NCBI GenBank assembly: GCA_021030905.1 | Contig: JAGFMI010000001.1 | Location: 868,001-932,000 of the forward strand | DNA length: 64,000 bases | Direction of reading: 5' to 3' | Origin: Pyrenula massariospora | Lineage: Eukaryota; Ascomycota; Eurotiomycetes; Pyrenulales; Pyrenulaceae | The notes under the pieces: model-generated | Seen by the model: the letters and a program-made list of their open reading frames with translations, nothing else | What the model was told of the DNA's origin: nothing | The model's database searches: none | Translations under genes and position numbers: made by a program | Part shown: positions 13,301 to 24,512 of the stretch, piece after piece | Numbering within the stretch: position 1 is the first letter of the stretch | Layout: every line of letters begins with the position of its first letter

Positions 13301-15753
13301 GGCTCCTGCAAGAGCTTTTGATTGCCATCGCTCTACTTTCATGATAAGAATTCATAGTGGTGTCTACGCCGAGCCAGAGAGTACGTAAATGCATAACAAA
13401 GGCAAAAAATAAGAGTCTAGTGCGTCAAGCCCTCTACGATACGGCGCGTTATAACTGGGTCAGAACGTAGAAACCCCCTCTTGGAGGATTACTGGTACCT
13501 CCATATCAGGATGGACTGCTTTGAAGATCCAATTCCCACGTTCTTCCAAGACGTCTTGCCTGACTGGTGTAGACAACAGACTTAGCTGATAGTAATTGTG
13601 CATGAGTGACTTGCTCAAACGAAAACCGGAACTTACGACTCCGATACTTGTGGTGCTGCAGCGAGAGCGCACCGTTATGTAAGATACGGAGCACAAGACT
13701 GGGCCTCGAGATAGACAGTGAGGTAAAGAATTCTGACAGATTCACGGGTTGTATTAGGAGGCTCATACGACAGGATCTACACGTATGTTGTCTTTTATTA
13801 CTTTCCTAAAGAGATCAGACAGATCCATCTTTGCGTTACACGCGGTGTAGCAACTCAGTCCAGTGCATAGGCATCATCTTGACAGTCCATTGGAAGATTG
13901 ATGTCCAAAATACCAAGGCCGTTTGAAAATGTCATTAGAGAATAATCAATAGCCTGTGCCGGTCGACAAATTCAATATCTGATGTGTGGAATACGATCTT
14001 CTCTTCACATAGAAGCGACAGCCGAACCGCTCCGAGGTGATAGTTGCACCCAGAATATGTCGATCATCTACGAAATTCAGTACTCATGTCGGCCAAAATA
14101 TCGATGTCACCACCCCGAGTACTGATTGATCCTTGAGACTGGTCAAAAGAGCCACCTATGCTCTAACACGGCTGTTGCCAGCATTTCGACGAACAGATCT
14201 ATACCTGTGACGCCGTGACTTTAATTGAGAGAAAGGTCTTAAATCAAGCGGCAGTTTGGAGCATATCATGGGGTCCATGTGGCTGTGTCTGCTTTCGTAT
14301 ATCCTGATTTGACAGATCATGAGGTGACATGAGATTCCTACAATGAGCTCGATGTACGGATTAGACCAAGATTCCATAACGGTACCTGGAGGAGCTCAGC
14401 TTGTCCTGACGTAGAAGCATCTTTACGGGAATAGTTTTAGAGGATAGAGAACATTCGCTTATATCTGACGAAGTGAGATCTGCGTATGGTCTGATTTCAA
14501 AAATAACGGGTTGGCGGTATCTTGGACCTCGAAGATGACCATCCGATGGGTTTGGGTCGATATTGGCTGCAACTCATCGTATACGGGCTGAGAATCAGGG
14601 ATCTTACCAATGCGGCTACAAGCTGAGCGAGACGGCCTTTCAAGACTTACGACGAAGGGTGGAAAGGAGATCCCTAGCCAGATAGAAGAGTGAATATCTT
14701 ACAATTTCTTGTGTAGCTTAGGTAAGAAGTTGACTTATCCGCGTGCCGGTATCTTTAATCGCTATCCGCTTAAGGCTCTAGATATCAGCTTTTGGATATC
14801 TCAGAATCGCTATTGGTCGATTTAGACGTCAAACCCACCCTTGAACTGATAGTGCGACAGTATTGCCATCCAAAACCCCTGGGATGCGAATTCTCTTTGC
14901 CGGTCTAATGTCTTCATCACACCTGCAACGTAGAGTAGAGCACACGAAATCGTTCCGATATGGGAAAACCTGAAGGACGACATCTATGAAGGAATTTATG
15001 CTACGGACCTTCAAAAAATTGCACACAATTAGAATGAAGACTTTCCTCGTAATCTCCGTCTAAATTCCATGAAATATGACGAAGATAAGGCTCCGCTCTT
15101 CAGCGCTGAAGGCGTCCCTCCTCAGGCCGACGTTGAGATACAGCGTATTGTGCTATATTATGACGTCTCAATTAGTCACAGAATCCGCGTTTCGACGCCT
15201 TTACGCGGGCTAAAGAGCCTAAAATCTCGGAGCGTACGACCATCACCACCACCGCCACGTGGACGGCTTCCTGGTGGTCTTCTTTCCGCTACACCAAAGC
15301 ATTAGCATTACGACAACAATGCTTGCGTTTGATCAATAGGGAAAATATTAATGCGTTCTTGGCATAATGTGGAGTTTTATTCGCGTACCTTGACACCCAC
15401 GGTGCCCTTGCGTCTTGTGTAGCTGAACTCCAGTTTGCGTAGTCACGATGAAAAGTATATATGGGACTTCAGGGACCCGAACACGAGCATTGAAACTTGC
15501 TCCCTGGCTCGTGAGCTTGTTTCTTCAAAGTGAATTGACGTGAGTGCGCAGGAAAGAACTCGTAATCAAAACGGGCTAAGAGAGCCCATTCGAATTTCAG
15601 AGAACGATTTCGTATTGTTTCAAGATCTTTTCTCTACGCGCACTATAGATCTCTGCGGATATAAGACCATCGGACAAAGCTATACATAGGGCGTTGACGT
15701 GCCTGTCGGCCATCTCACCAGGGATTGCAGTGACGCAATGCCAAGACTGTACG
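10311..15753. other. Gene-poor decayed stretch, no supported gene
   Basis: No intact gene seen. A 136-codon minus-strand frame (12,647-13,057) and a 99-codon plus-strand frame (10,696-10,995) are open, but lack recognisable domains and are within chance expectation for roughly 50 kb read in six frames. Confidence 0.6.
10466..10484. repeat. (CATCAG)3 microsatellite
   Basis: Three perfect copies of CATCAG plus one base are read directly from the sequence. Too short to imply function. Confidence 0.9.
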
Positions 15754-15761
15754 GCTCTAAA
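15754..15761. repeat. Left target-site duplication of the MITE (GCTCTAAA)
   Basis: The eight bases GCTCTAAA directly precede the left terminal repeat and recur directly after the right one (16,091-16,098). An 8-bp duplication is the hallmark of hAT superfamily insertion. Confidence 0.85.
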
Positions 15762-16090
15762 CAGACTGGGCAACGGGCAGCAATTTTACCCGCGGGTTTT
15801 ATCCGTCCCGTGCGGTAAAAACCTGCAAAACCTGCAGGGCTCCGCAAGAAATGACAAAAATGACGCTAAATTTTATTAGAGGGATAAAGTAATGACCTTA
15901 TAAGGCCTTCGTCCCTATAAGGTAATTTTAATATAAATTACCGTATTTAATACGAATGCCTATAAGCTTTGAGGCCTAATGCCTATGGCATATCTGGAAG
16001 GTTTTGGTATTACCCGCGGGTTAACCCGCAACGTACAGGTACCGCATACCGCGGGATAACCCGCGGGTCAATTTACCGTTGCCCAGTCTG
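15762..16090. mobile_element. hAT-type MITE, non-autonomous DNA transposon (329 bp)
   Basis: The element starts CAGACTGGGCAACGG and ends with the exact reverse complement, giving a perfect 15-bp terminal inverted repeat. Inward, an imperfect continuation to about 55 bp shares ACCCGCGGGTT and TGCGGTA blocks between both ends. Palindromic ACCCGCGGGT units recur three times. The core (about 15,860-15,950) is AT-rich and has no coding frame, so movement would need a transposase supplied in trans. The matching 8-bp flanks GCTCTAAA support hAT. Intact ends and duplication suggest it arrived after most of the surrounding decay, or has been spared it. Clear structure; the family is assigned from duplication length and terminal sequence style. 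Confidence 0.9.
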
Positions 16091-16098
16091 GCTCTAAA
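16091..16098. repeat. Right target-site duplication of the MITE (GCTCTAAA)
   Basis: Exact copy of the eight bases at 15,754-15,761, immediately outside the right terminal repeat. Confidence 0.85.
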
Positions 16099-19000
16099 GC
16101 TTTTGAGAGCGCCTTGTTCATTAGACCTAGCCAAACAAGCACAAATACACGGATCAGTGAGAATATTCTCTTTCAAGCCCTTGGCAGCTAGATTCTGACA
16201 GCGTGCAGCCTTGGAGCCTTCATAGACAACGAAAGACGAATTTCTTCACAAGACGGTCAAGTAGCGCGGAGACGAATGATCTGTCACTTGGCAGTAGAGC
16301 AACAAATAGCGGCCCAAGAGCTAGCGTAGCGAAGATGCTCAAAATAACACGCTACATAGTTCTTCTGTAGCCTGTCAATCCACAGTTAATAGTTGACGTA
16401 AGAAGCTTAGGCCGCTGCTTAGCAATTCGCTTTGCTAATTGTCCACTTCTCATCGAGATGACCGCCATCTGGCTGAGGAAGTAGCGTCAGCTAAAGGTGC
16501 AGGCTGTTTGTCATATGTCTCATGGGGAAAGCACGTTCGGGATAAGATGCTAGCCTTTGTGATGAGCGCATCATTTTCGTAGGATCTCGGTGACAAGAGC
16601 TTTGAGCAGCAGTCTGTCATACCCCACGCTTCCGGTCTGGAGGTCCAGAATTTCAATACTGGGCTTTTACTCCTACTGAATCATCAAGGGAGGAACCGAC
16701 ACTTCTTTCGGTTACTTTCGTGTATCGTTCAGGAAACGTGACGCTTCAGCGTCAGTTTGACACATGAATACGTTTCTTTCTAGGACAAACGTAAACTTCT
16801 TCACCACCAACCACCAAAAAAAAACGGTTGCGTGTCTGGCACCACTCATCATGTGGTGAGAAGCTCTCTGTCGTCACTAGACCTTCTAATTTACAGCTAA
16901 AAGTGACATGAGCTGGAGCAGGAGTGCTCCGTTTGATCATAATGATTAGATAGTGATGGCACAGTGGTTTCAATTATTGGTCGCTTCATCATGCTCGCTA
17001 CTTCGCCAACTGAAAATTCATTTTGCTCCTTTACGGTCGCGCTACTACCCACAGCAATGGCGCGCTCATCGGGAAAGGGTTGAGGACAACATGAGTTGGA
17101 TCCCCTCACGTGACTATGTTTGAATTGGTTTTCTGTGAGGAGACAGAAGAGCATACAATCCTGTTTCACGAGGTCAGGAAAATCACGACGGTTTGGGACC
17201 GCCTTCGCGCTATTGCCATAATTAAGCCACCACGCTCTCATCCTCATGTTCAATAGTGCTCTTTGCCATACCTTGGGCCTGCTGAATTTTAACATCATAA
17301 TGCATCACGGATGAAAAGAGCGGTCTCTCGATCATCGTCAGCCAGTGAGGAAGTTTGAAAAGGTTGATCGTGGATCTACCCATTCTGGGTTCATCTGAAA
17401 GTCGCTAGGTGGAATGAGTCGGATCGAGACTCTAAGGATGATACGGTTCCTGATATGTTTTTGAAGTTCCGAGTCTCTTATGCATGAGCTCGGATTCCTT
17501 GTCTTGCCGTATCAGCGAAATTTCCAATGCAATCCATCAAAAAAACTTGGTACTACAACACTGTTCACCATACATCACGTCAAAAGTACTAAGAGCATAC
17601 TCCACTCTAGGCATTCATATGCATCGACTACTCAGCAATGCCTAGATTGAGCGATAATAGTTTAAACTAGCGTTGTTCATTGTATCATGGAGAATGAGGG
17701 CTCTAGAGTTTGTAAACTAGCCGAACCACACATTGAACAAGCGTCTCTCGTAGCTAAGCTACGTAATTGTGCAACCTTCGCTACCAACGTCGAAGAAGCA
17801 GGTAAAATTAATAACGATTCAGAAATAGTCAATAATCTTAGCTTTTTGGGGATTGGACGGCTTTAACGGCGGTGTATTTGTTTGTGTCGTCGATGACCCC
17901 GAACCCTTGAAAATGAGTGACGCCAGGCTACGGCTGCGTGGTTTTGAATTGGCAACGGGTGTTCCCAGCCAGAAGTGTCTTCATGCAATTGAACGAAACC
18001 GTTTCTATTATCTAGAAGAGACCATCAGCATTCAGCTCGAGGGATGGACAATATATGGGGCAAAGACGTGCCCCTTTATGGTTGGTTTACCGGTGACGGC
18101 CGGCCCCTCGTAAAGGTTCGTTAGCCTCATGTGCCTTCTTGGCTTGGGAAAAAGTCGAAAGCGGAGGTCTAGCTCTTTGCATGAGCTTTTGAACTAGAAA
18201 TCTTCACAGCGCAGTCCAAAAGCAATGCTTCAGGTTTTGCGGCGATAAAAGGTTTACGGATCTGCTGTGGCTGCCTCCTTCGAACTTATGGACATCTGTT
18301 CTCGTTTCCAACACTATTCTGACGGAGAAATCTTCCCACAAGCAGTTATCTTGACCTTTTCGGACTTTCTCACTGATGCAAAATAGCACCATCCTATATT
18401 TTCCCAGACAGCCTTCTGCGTTGATATCACAGCTCACGGGCTGGTCTTTGTGGTCTGGAAACCTCACTGGGACTTAAAGGTTGCTGATTGGCCAGGATTC
18501 TATAGATTCCAACAATAGCCGTGGATGATTCAAAATATCTCGTACAACCAAGACACTGGATCAACGATTAGTTATCTTCAATCATGCAAACATAATTTTC
18601 TGATGCGGTAACTGCATGGATCGCTCCTTCCTGTGCCAGGATCGCATATTCTATTAGCCAAAAGTAGGCGAGAAAATAAAATCCGAGAGAAATCCATTGA
18701 CGACTGTTTTGTGCTCAATAATGGCTCACGATAAGGCTGTTGCTACAACCCCTCGGTAAGGAAAACTTGCGTTTTTTCCGTCGGTGCTATGGCCAATCAA
18801 ACTCATTCCATGTACCTAGTGGTCATCTACAAGACATGAAGCGACGAGTGGCTCGAAAGCAACCAAAGTGGCTTGCATATTTCTGGTAGAAACTTGCTTC
18901 CTTCCGCGTACTCGCGGAACCGATCACGACACGGTGCCGGCTCGGGCGTCACCAGCACTACGCTCTCGGGCCTAAAGCATTTATGCTTTACACAAGCTTC

Positions 19001-22000
19001 TGCCGAGTTTCTTGCGCCAGGACGCCGAAGCTATAGCCAGGGCAAAATACTGAGCGCCTTCCTAGAAGTATTCAAAGCTTCAATTATGTCGCCCTGGCTG
19101 GCTGTGAGAGCGCCGACAACCTTGTTGCTACGCGTCCATGACTGACAAGATTGGGCACCAATTCTACGGTCCGCAAATCCAGAAGTAATGTATCTTGGGG
19201 TTCGATTTTGACTTGAATTTATCTCTACGTCTGTAGGTAAAGACTCTGTTGGCACAGACCATTTCTGCCCCTGGCTTAAGATACGCAATGAACATCACAA
19301 TGCTTGAGAACCCTATAAATTCAACCTCTATATCAGTGACAGGACCGGTCAATGCCCAACTTACATCGTTCCGGAGGAGCTAAGGGTAGCGCATTACATG
19401 GATCATGGATATCTGTATACTCTGAAACGTAGCCTACACGGGGTCAGGTGTGTCTGCAAGACGTATGAGTCTAAACATAGAAGTCGAAATCAAAGGCTTA
19501 CCTACTGGATATCAGTACTCGCGATTCGATCGGACAACATTGCTACGGGAGTGCTCCCCATTGGCTGAGATAGAAGTCAATGCACTCTCTTGCAATCGGT
19601 GTGTTATGTCGTCGCTCGTTGGGTCTCCGCATAAAAAAGTTCGCGGTGCCGCACGAATCAGTCTGCGACAAATTGCCGTCGCTATCAAAAGAGTCACGGC
19701 TATTGCAGCTGCGGGCGTGTCCGTAGGGCCCTCGACTCGTGTAGGTTGTACCGACCCTCTCTAGAACCCCGATCTAGGGAGTTGACAATAGCTTATGAAG
19801 CCTTTAGTTTAGCTCCTGTAGTTATTTCAGCTTCTTTTTACTCTGTTCTCCTCTTGCCAGCTTCGACATCCTAGTTCCTCTAGATCTGGTGTTGCTCTCA
19901 GACTCGAATACACGCCTGCTGTTTGCTGCGCTGGCCAGACTAGAACGGAGACTATCACACTAACGGCTACTCCTCATCACTGGCTCCTTTGTGCTCTTCG
20001 CTAACATGGCAGTGAGCACGACACGGTGGAACCTCTTCCTACCACACTCCAAATACTAGACTCGCTAGTAGTGCCGATGGCTCGTTCCAAGGGGATCGTA
20101 TCACAATGAATCAAGGCACAAACCTGTCAAAGCAATTGCTAAAGTTGTCACGTTCGGGAGGGCAAAGGTGCCCTAATGACCATTCAAACAAGTCAGCCTG
20201 TGACGTCAAAGTATGAGTCGTGTAGCTTAGGTAGTTACTACGCTGCATTCAATCTACTGTCCGTACAGCAAAGTCACCTTTCAACCACTCCCTACACGGC
20301 CGTGGGTACATGTAGCTCGCACACGAAAGACTCGACATCAGATTCTAAGTGGAGCGGACGGTATGTTGTGCAGAGACTAGTAACTGTGGAGTCTGTCTCT
20401 CAGTGGAGCCTTCTGGTTTTTGCCAGGTGGTCGGCAAAGGCGTACGGCGGTCGCTTAGACGATCCCAACAGTAGACAAGCACGAACTAAAACACGCACAT
20501 ATAACTTTGAGATCTCCACTGGTTCATTATAAAGACAGTCTCTGTATAAACTAAGCAGGAAAAGTGGCTTTCTACCCTCCATCTAGCCATGGAATGCTCC
20601 ATCGGGGGCAGAACTGGGACATTGCGACGGCGTGATTCAAAAATGGATGGCATTTACTTCTCAATACACGGTTCTCTCCGTTTCAGCCTCTTCCTCAGAG
20701 ATAGTCTAGAGAACTAGATGTCGATCTGAGCTTACGTTTGGCACGGATAGTTTATCTACTCAATTGCTACGAGTGCTACGGACGAAACGTGGTCGTGCAA
20801 AACACATCCTTCGTGCTCATCGCACGAGCCAGATTCCCAAGTTTGGTTCAATGATCCGTACGTCCTGTGGAAATTCTCACGGGTTTGGAACAGTCTCGGC
20901 AGTTGCAAGCACAGTCGGCCCTGGGCCCTTACATGGCCATATAGCCTTGTACGACGTTCTGCGACCTACGACCATCTCAGGAAACAATGATAAGAGACAT
21001 GTGATTATAGAAGACCCTATACGGTTGATTCTTTAATCTTGACAGTATAGAAATTGCTTCTTGTGCGTCCGTTGACGTATATTTTGCCTTGTTCCAGAGC
21101 TAACAGAGCTGACGATGCCAATTTCAATTTGAGGCCTCAGACCTTTGGCACAGGGCTCAACGGCCAAGGCAAATCTGCCTCCCGCCCCTCTTTTCCTCGC
21201 CCCTTGACGCCGTCCTTCCTCCCTGAGCCTCGCATCAGCTCGAACAGAACAGAACGTAGATTTTCCAGCCAAAGCAAATCGTCAACCAATTCACGGTATA
21301 ATCACAAACGATCGCAAAAACGCTCGCAATTTTGTGCCCAGGCTTTCAGGGAGCCTATTGGCTGCTGTCTCGCGATCTTAGAAAGACGTCTTCTTCCCTC
21401 AATTATTCAGAATGTCATGATTGTCCCTCTACAGACTCGAGACGTCTCGTTGGCTTCAATGGTAATATCTAGATTGATTTCCGACGAGTCCTCGATGAAC
21501 CTTTATGAGAGTGATGATTATGAACATACGCACCGAACGAGAAGTTCTCAACGGCAAACCCTCTCATGATAAAATCGACAGCCGCCTGTGAGCTTGTCCA
21601 GACTTGCAAATTAATTAACGGAGCGAGTTGCGCTCCAGCTCTCATGAGCAGATAGGATAAGTGAGTCACGAGCTGAACAATGTGACGTACTGTTATGGCA
21701 TTGGAAGTGGTTGCTGTCCACGGCGTGGTGGGGGCTCTACAGAGCAAACAGGCCCAGGTGATGAGATGAAAACATCTACAATTCTGGAAGAACTTCACGG
21801 GGACCGATATAGCGTTCACACCGTAGGCCCATCGCGCTCTCCAGATGTGGAACTTCCAACATCCCGGCACGGAGCCTTAGCTAAGTCGATCGACCATATA
21901 AGAATATGTCCGCACGGAAAAGGCTCTGAAATGGATTGACATACTCTAACAGTTGAGCCCAAACTTTTACAGAACCGGCTACGGGGATCTGAGGTAAGCT

Positions 22001-23036
22001 TTGAGTATTGAGACATTTTAATGGCGAGCTTCACGAGGGCTGGATATCTCTTCTTTAGATGAAGACAACACGTGAATCAAGTAGGCGCGTCAGTTTTCCA
22101 TCCACTTTTACGGGATCTGGTTGCCATTACGAAACAAGCCTCATTTGACGGGGACCTTTTCCATCCGAGCTTGTGTTGGACACAGCCGTAGACATACAAG
22201 CAGCTATTTGACACAATGTTTTGTGACGGTCCAGGCGCGACCTCCCGAATAAGCCAAAAGGACACGGCGTGGACTTTCACCAACTGTTCTTGCTTATCCA
22301 CGGGTCCTCACGATTGATTTGTATCCATTCCAGGCCTGTTGAGGTAATGCAAATGACAGGAATCATTGCTGAAGTATATCGTTCCGCTCCCCGTACAACG
22401 CGCCCCTTTTCTTCCCTGCAAACCCCTCATCGCACGTCTCTGCCACGGGAAAAAAAAGCTTCAGTCGGAATGCAAACGGCCGGCTCTTTTGGTGCGAAAG
22501 GTTGGCGGAACCCGACGGTGAATCTTGCACTCGTTAAAGGCATACGAGTGCAGATCAGAGGTCCACGTGAATAGAGAGGTAGAAGAAAAGAACTCCAAGC
22601 TGCCACACCACCACGTTGTTTGTCGATGTTCTGCGTGGGACTTGATACGTAATACTAGCAGGCTTTTCTGGCGCGCTGGCTGCGAACTTCTTAGCCCTCG
22701 GTCGGGTGCTAATCGGTGTCCCTAGAAGGAACCGTTGGGTGATGCGGGGCGCTGATGGGTGTGCGGACTTAGTGGGATCACCGCGGGCTGAAGCTTTCCC
22801 ACCATCTGGGAATCGGGTGTCTACAGGGCACCGGTCACGATCCTCCGGGGGGCTTGTAGGTACCTTCGTCCACCAGCAGGTTGACATTGGTGTAGTTATG
22901 CACAAACAAAATTACAATTTCAATGCGTGTCAACATTGCACGAACGGAACCATTCATTTCAGCTATCTACTCGTTTCAGCTATTCACGCTTCATGAGCGA
23001 TTTCTCAAACAATTTAACCATGTTCTTCATCTCCAC
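16099..23036. other. Gene-poor decayed stretch, no supported gene
   Basis: Several open frames of 90-171 codons occur (for example 16,897-17,298 minus, 20,176-20,532 plus, 21,054-21,569 plus). None shows a recognisable domain and some lack an ATG. A short GC-rich island at about 22,350-22,900 has a 116-codon minus-strand frame (22,555-22,905) rich in Pro, Arg and Ser; it could be an old exon but I cannot support a gene. Confidence 0.55.
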
Positions 23037-24112
23037 TCAAACACCCAATTGGCCTTTCTCTCCCTTCTTGATGGATTCCAGCAGAACGTCAAGGTTAAGC
23101 AGCACCTCACATTTCTTCGACTCCTCTGGCGGCATATCCTGGAAAGCTGCGTGAACCGTCCTATTCTCATTTGGTATGAGCTTGGAGCCCAAATTTGTGT
23201 CAGTCAACTCCCAACGCCGAACTTCACAGAGATTGAGCACAAGGTCATACATCGCATCGTTAATGAGCAACTTGACTTCCATTCCAGTGAGACCATTTGA
23301 CACGAGAGCGAGTTCATTCCATATATCTCCGCCGATTGAGGTCTCGTAGCAGTGCTGGCCAGCATAGTTTTTCCAGATGACTTTCAAGGCGTCGAGGTTT
23401 GGCTTTTTGGAGACCTGATTAAGCGCAGCAATAGTAGAAGGCAGCGAAGAAGTCATGGATGGCTTTGAGGTGGGCTTGGCAGCAGTGGCTGCTTCCTTCC
23501 GTTCAAGATTTGAGTACAGAAAGGAGACAACATCATCAAACCGAGAAGAAAATTCGTCAAGATCCCAATGTTCCTTCCACCTTGAGAAAGTATTCACAAT
23601 TAGACTCAGATAATCCGCCTCACGCTCGGCTGATGCTAAGGCTAGAAGGAGATACCCTTTCTCCGCGGCCTCCTTCCTCAGGCATTGAAAAGTGTAAACT
23701 GCTCTCTCTGCTTGGTCAATGCTGATGTGTCGTCTTTCTGGTGGTTTTGCATTGCATTCTTGAGGAGCTCTGCTGTGCGAAACCGATACTGTGGCTTGTC
23801 AGATTTGCAGTTTGCCTTTGTAGTACCAAAACTTACTTGAAGGTATTTGTACTGGGTCTCTACAATAGCGGGATCGAACTTGATGCTGGCCGCAAGAGCA
23901 AGATGGGAATATTGTGAGCGGTAGTGCAACTTTTCGAATGCTAGGTATAGGACATTTTCATTTTGATGGGCTTCATGTTCAAGTTTTAAAGGATCTCTGT
24001 AATATGGAAATCGCTCATAAGGCTGCTTTCTCTCAAAGAGCTTGGGTTTTTTGGAGGGTTGCTTTGGGGCATTATCACCTGCTGACTTGCTAGAGGTCGC
24101 TGTTGAGGTCAT
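23037..24112 (-). CDS. Hypothetical protein, about 314 aa, one intron
   Basis: I do not recognise the family. The ATG at 24,112 has a good context (CCAAATGAC). Exon 1 (24,112-23,837) gives 92 residues, starting MTSTATSSKSAGDN, with a basic patch KKPKLFERK near residue 22. The donor GTAAGT is at 23,836. I place the acceptor at 23,706 (131-bp intron, TTGAC branch-like site 11 bp upstream), because only then does the frame run openly into exon 2 (23,705-23,037, 222 codons plus stop). Exon 2 starts RAVYTFQCLRKEAAEKGYLL, looks alpha-helical, has a Ser/Thr/Pro linker in the middle, and ends EKGQLGV. A 48-bp intron ending at 23,789 is also possible on signals but leads quickly to a stop. The frame is unusually clean for this compartment and the 5' flank carries a tandem repeat. 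Cytosolic or nuclear; no signal peptide or membrane segment. Confidence 0.6.
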
Positions 24113-24279
24113 TTGGGATGAAATAAATGGTCAGGCAGTCAGGGCAGAAGACTTGGAGGAGTTGGTCTTGGTGGTCTGATGTGCGGGCTTGGGAGGGATG
24201 AGAGAGTAAGCTGAGGGGGAGATCTGAGAGAGATGAATTGAGGGAGAGGAGCTGGGAAGGGGACCATCCAGGCAGCAGT

Positions 24280-24512
24280 CTTGTCACGTTCAAGTCGTGC
24301 CTTCCTATCTGCGTAGGTAGGATTTGAGAAACAAGCCGAGAGAGGAGTCATGAGAAGGAAGGATCACCTCGGCAATGACCTCGTCAAGTCCGAGCCGTGC
24401 CTTCCTGTTTTGGTAGCAGACAAGAGTCGAGAGAGATGCTGAGAGAAGAGTGAAGAGAAAGACTAAAGCCACCTAAGGCCATGATCTTGTCAAGTCCAAG
24501 TTGTGCCTTCCT
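24280..24512. repeat. ~103-bp tandem repeat in the 5' flank of the 23-kb gene
   Basis: The phrase CTTGTCAAGTCCAAGTTGTG followed by CCTTCCT recurs, with a few changes, at 24,280, 24,380 and 24,486 (spacing 100 and 106 bp). Each copy is followed by GA-rich sequence (AAGAGTCGAGAGAGATG-like). Seen from the minus-strand gene that starts at 24,112, this is a pyrimidine-rich tandem array 170-400 bp upstream of the start codon. It could hold repeated regulator sites or simply be a minisatellite. Confidence 0.75.

Noticed and set aside
19405-19470. Weak resemblance to the LKKSLYGLKQ signature of Copia-type reverse transcriptase (reads YTLKRSLHGVR)
   Set aside because: Only one short motif; neighbouring catalytic motifs are not recognisable and no long terminal repeats are seen. 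At most a very old LTR-element relic; not supportable.
21054-21569. 171-codon plus-strand frame
   Set aside because: Begins with TTG, not ATG, has no recognisable motif, and the overlapping minus strand is also open because of local GC-rich composition.
22555-22905. GC-rich 116-codon minus-strand frame, Pro/Arg/Ser-rich
   Set aside because: Could be an old exon, but I cannot find consistent splice partners, and composition alone explains the lack of stops.
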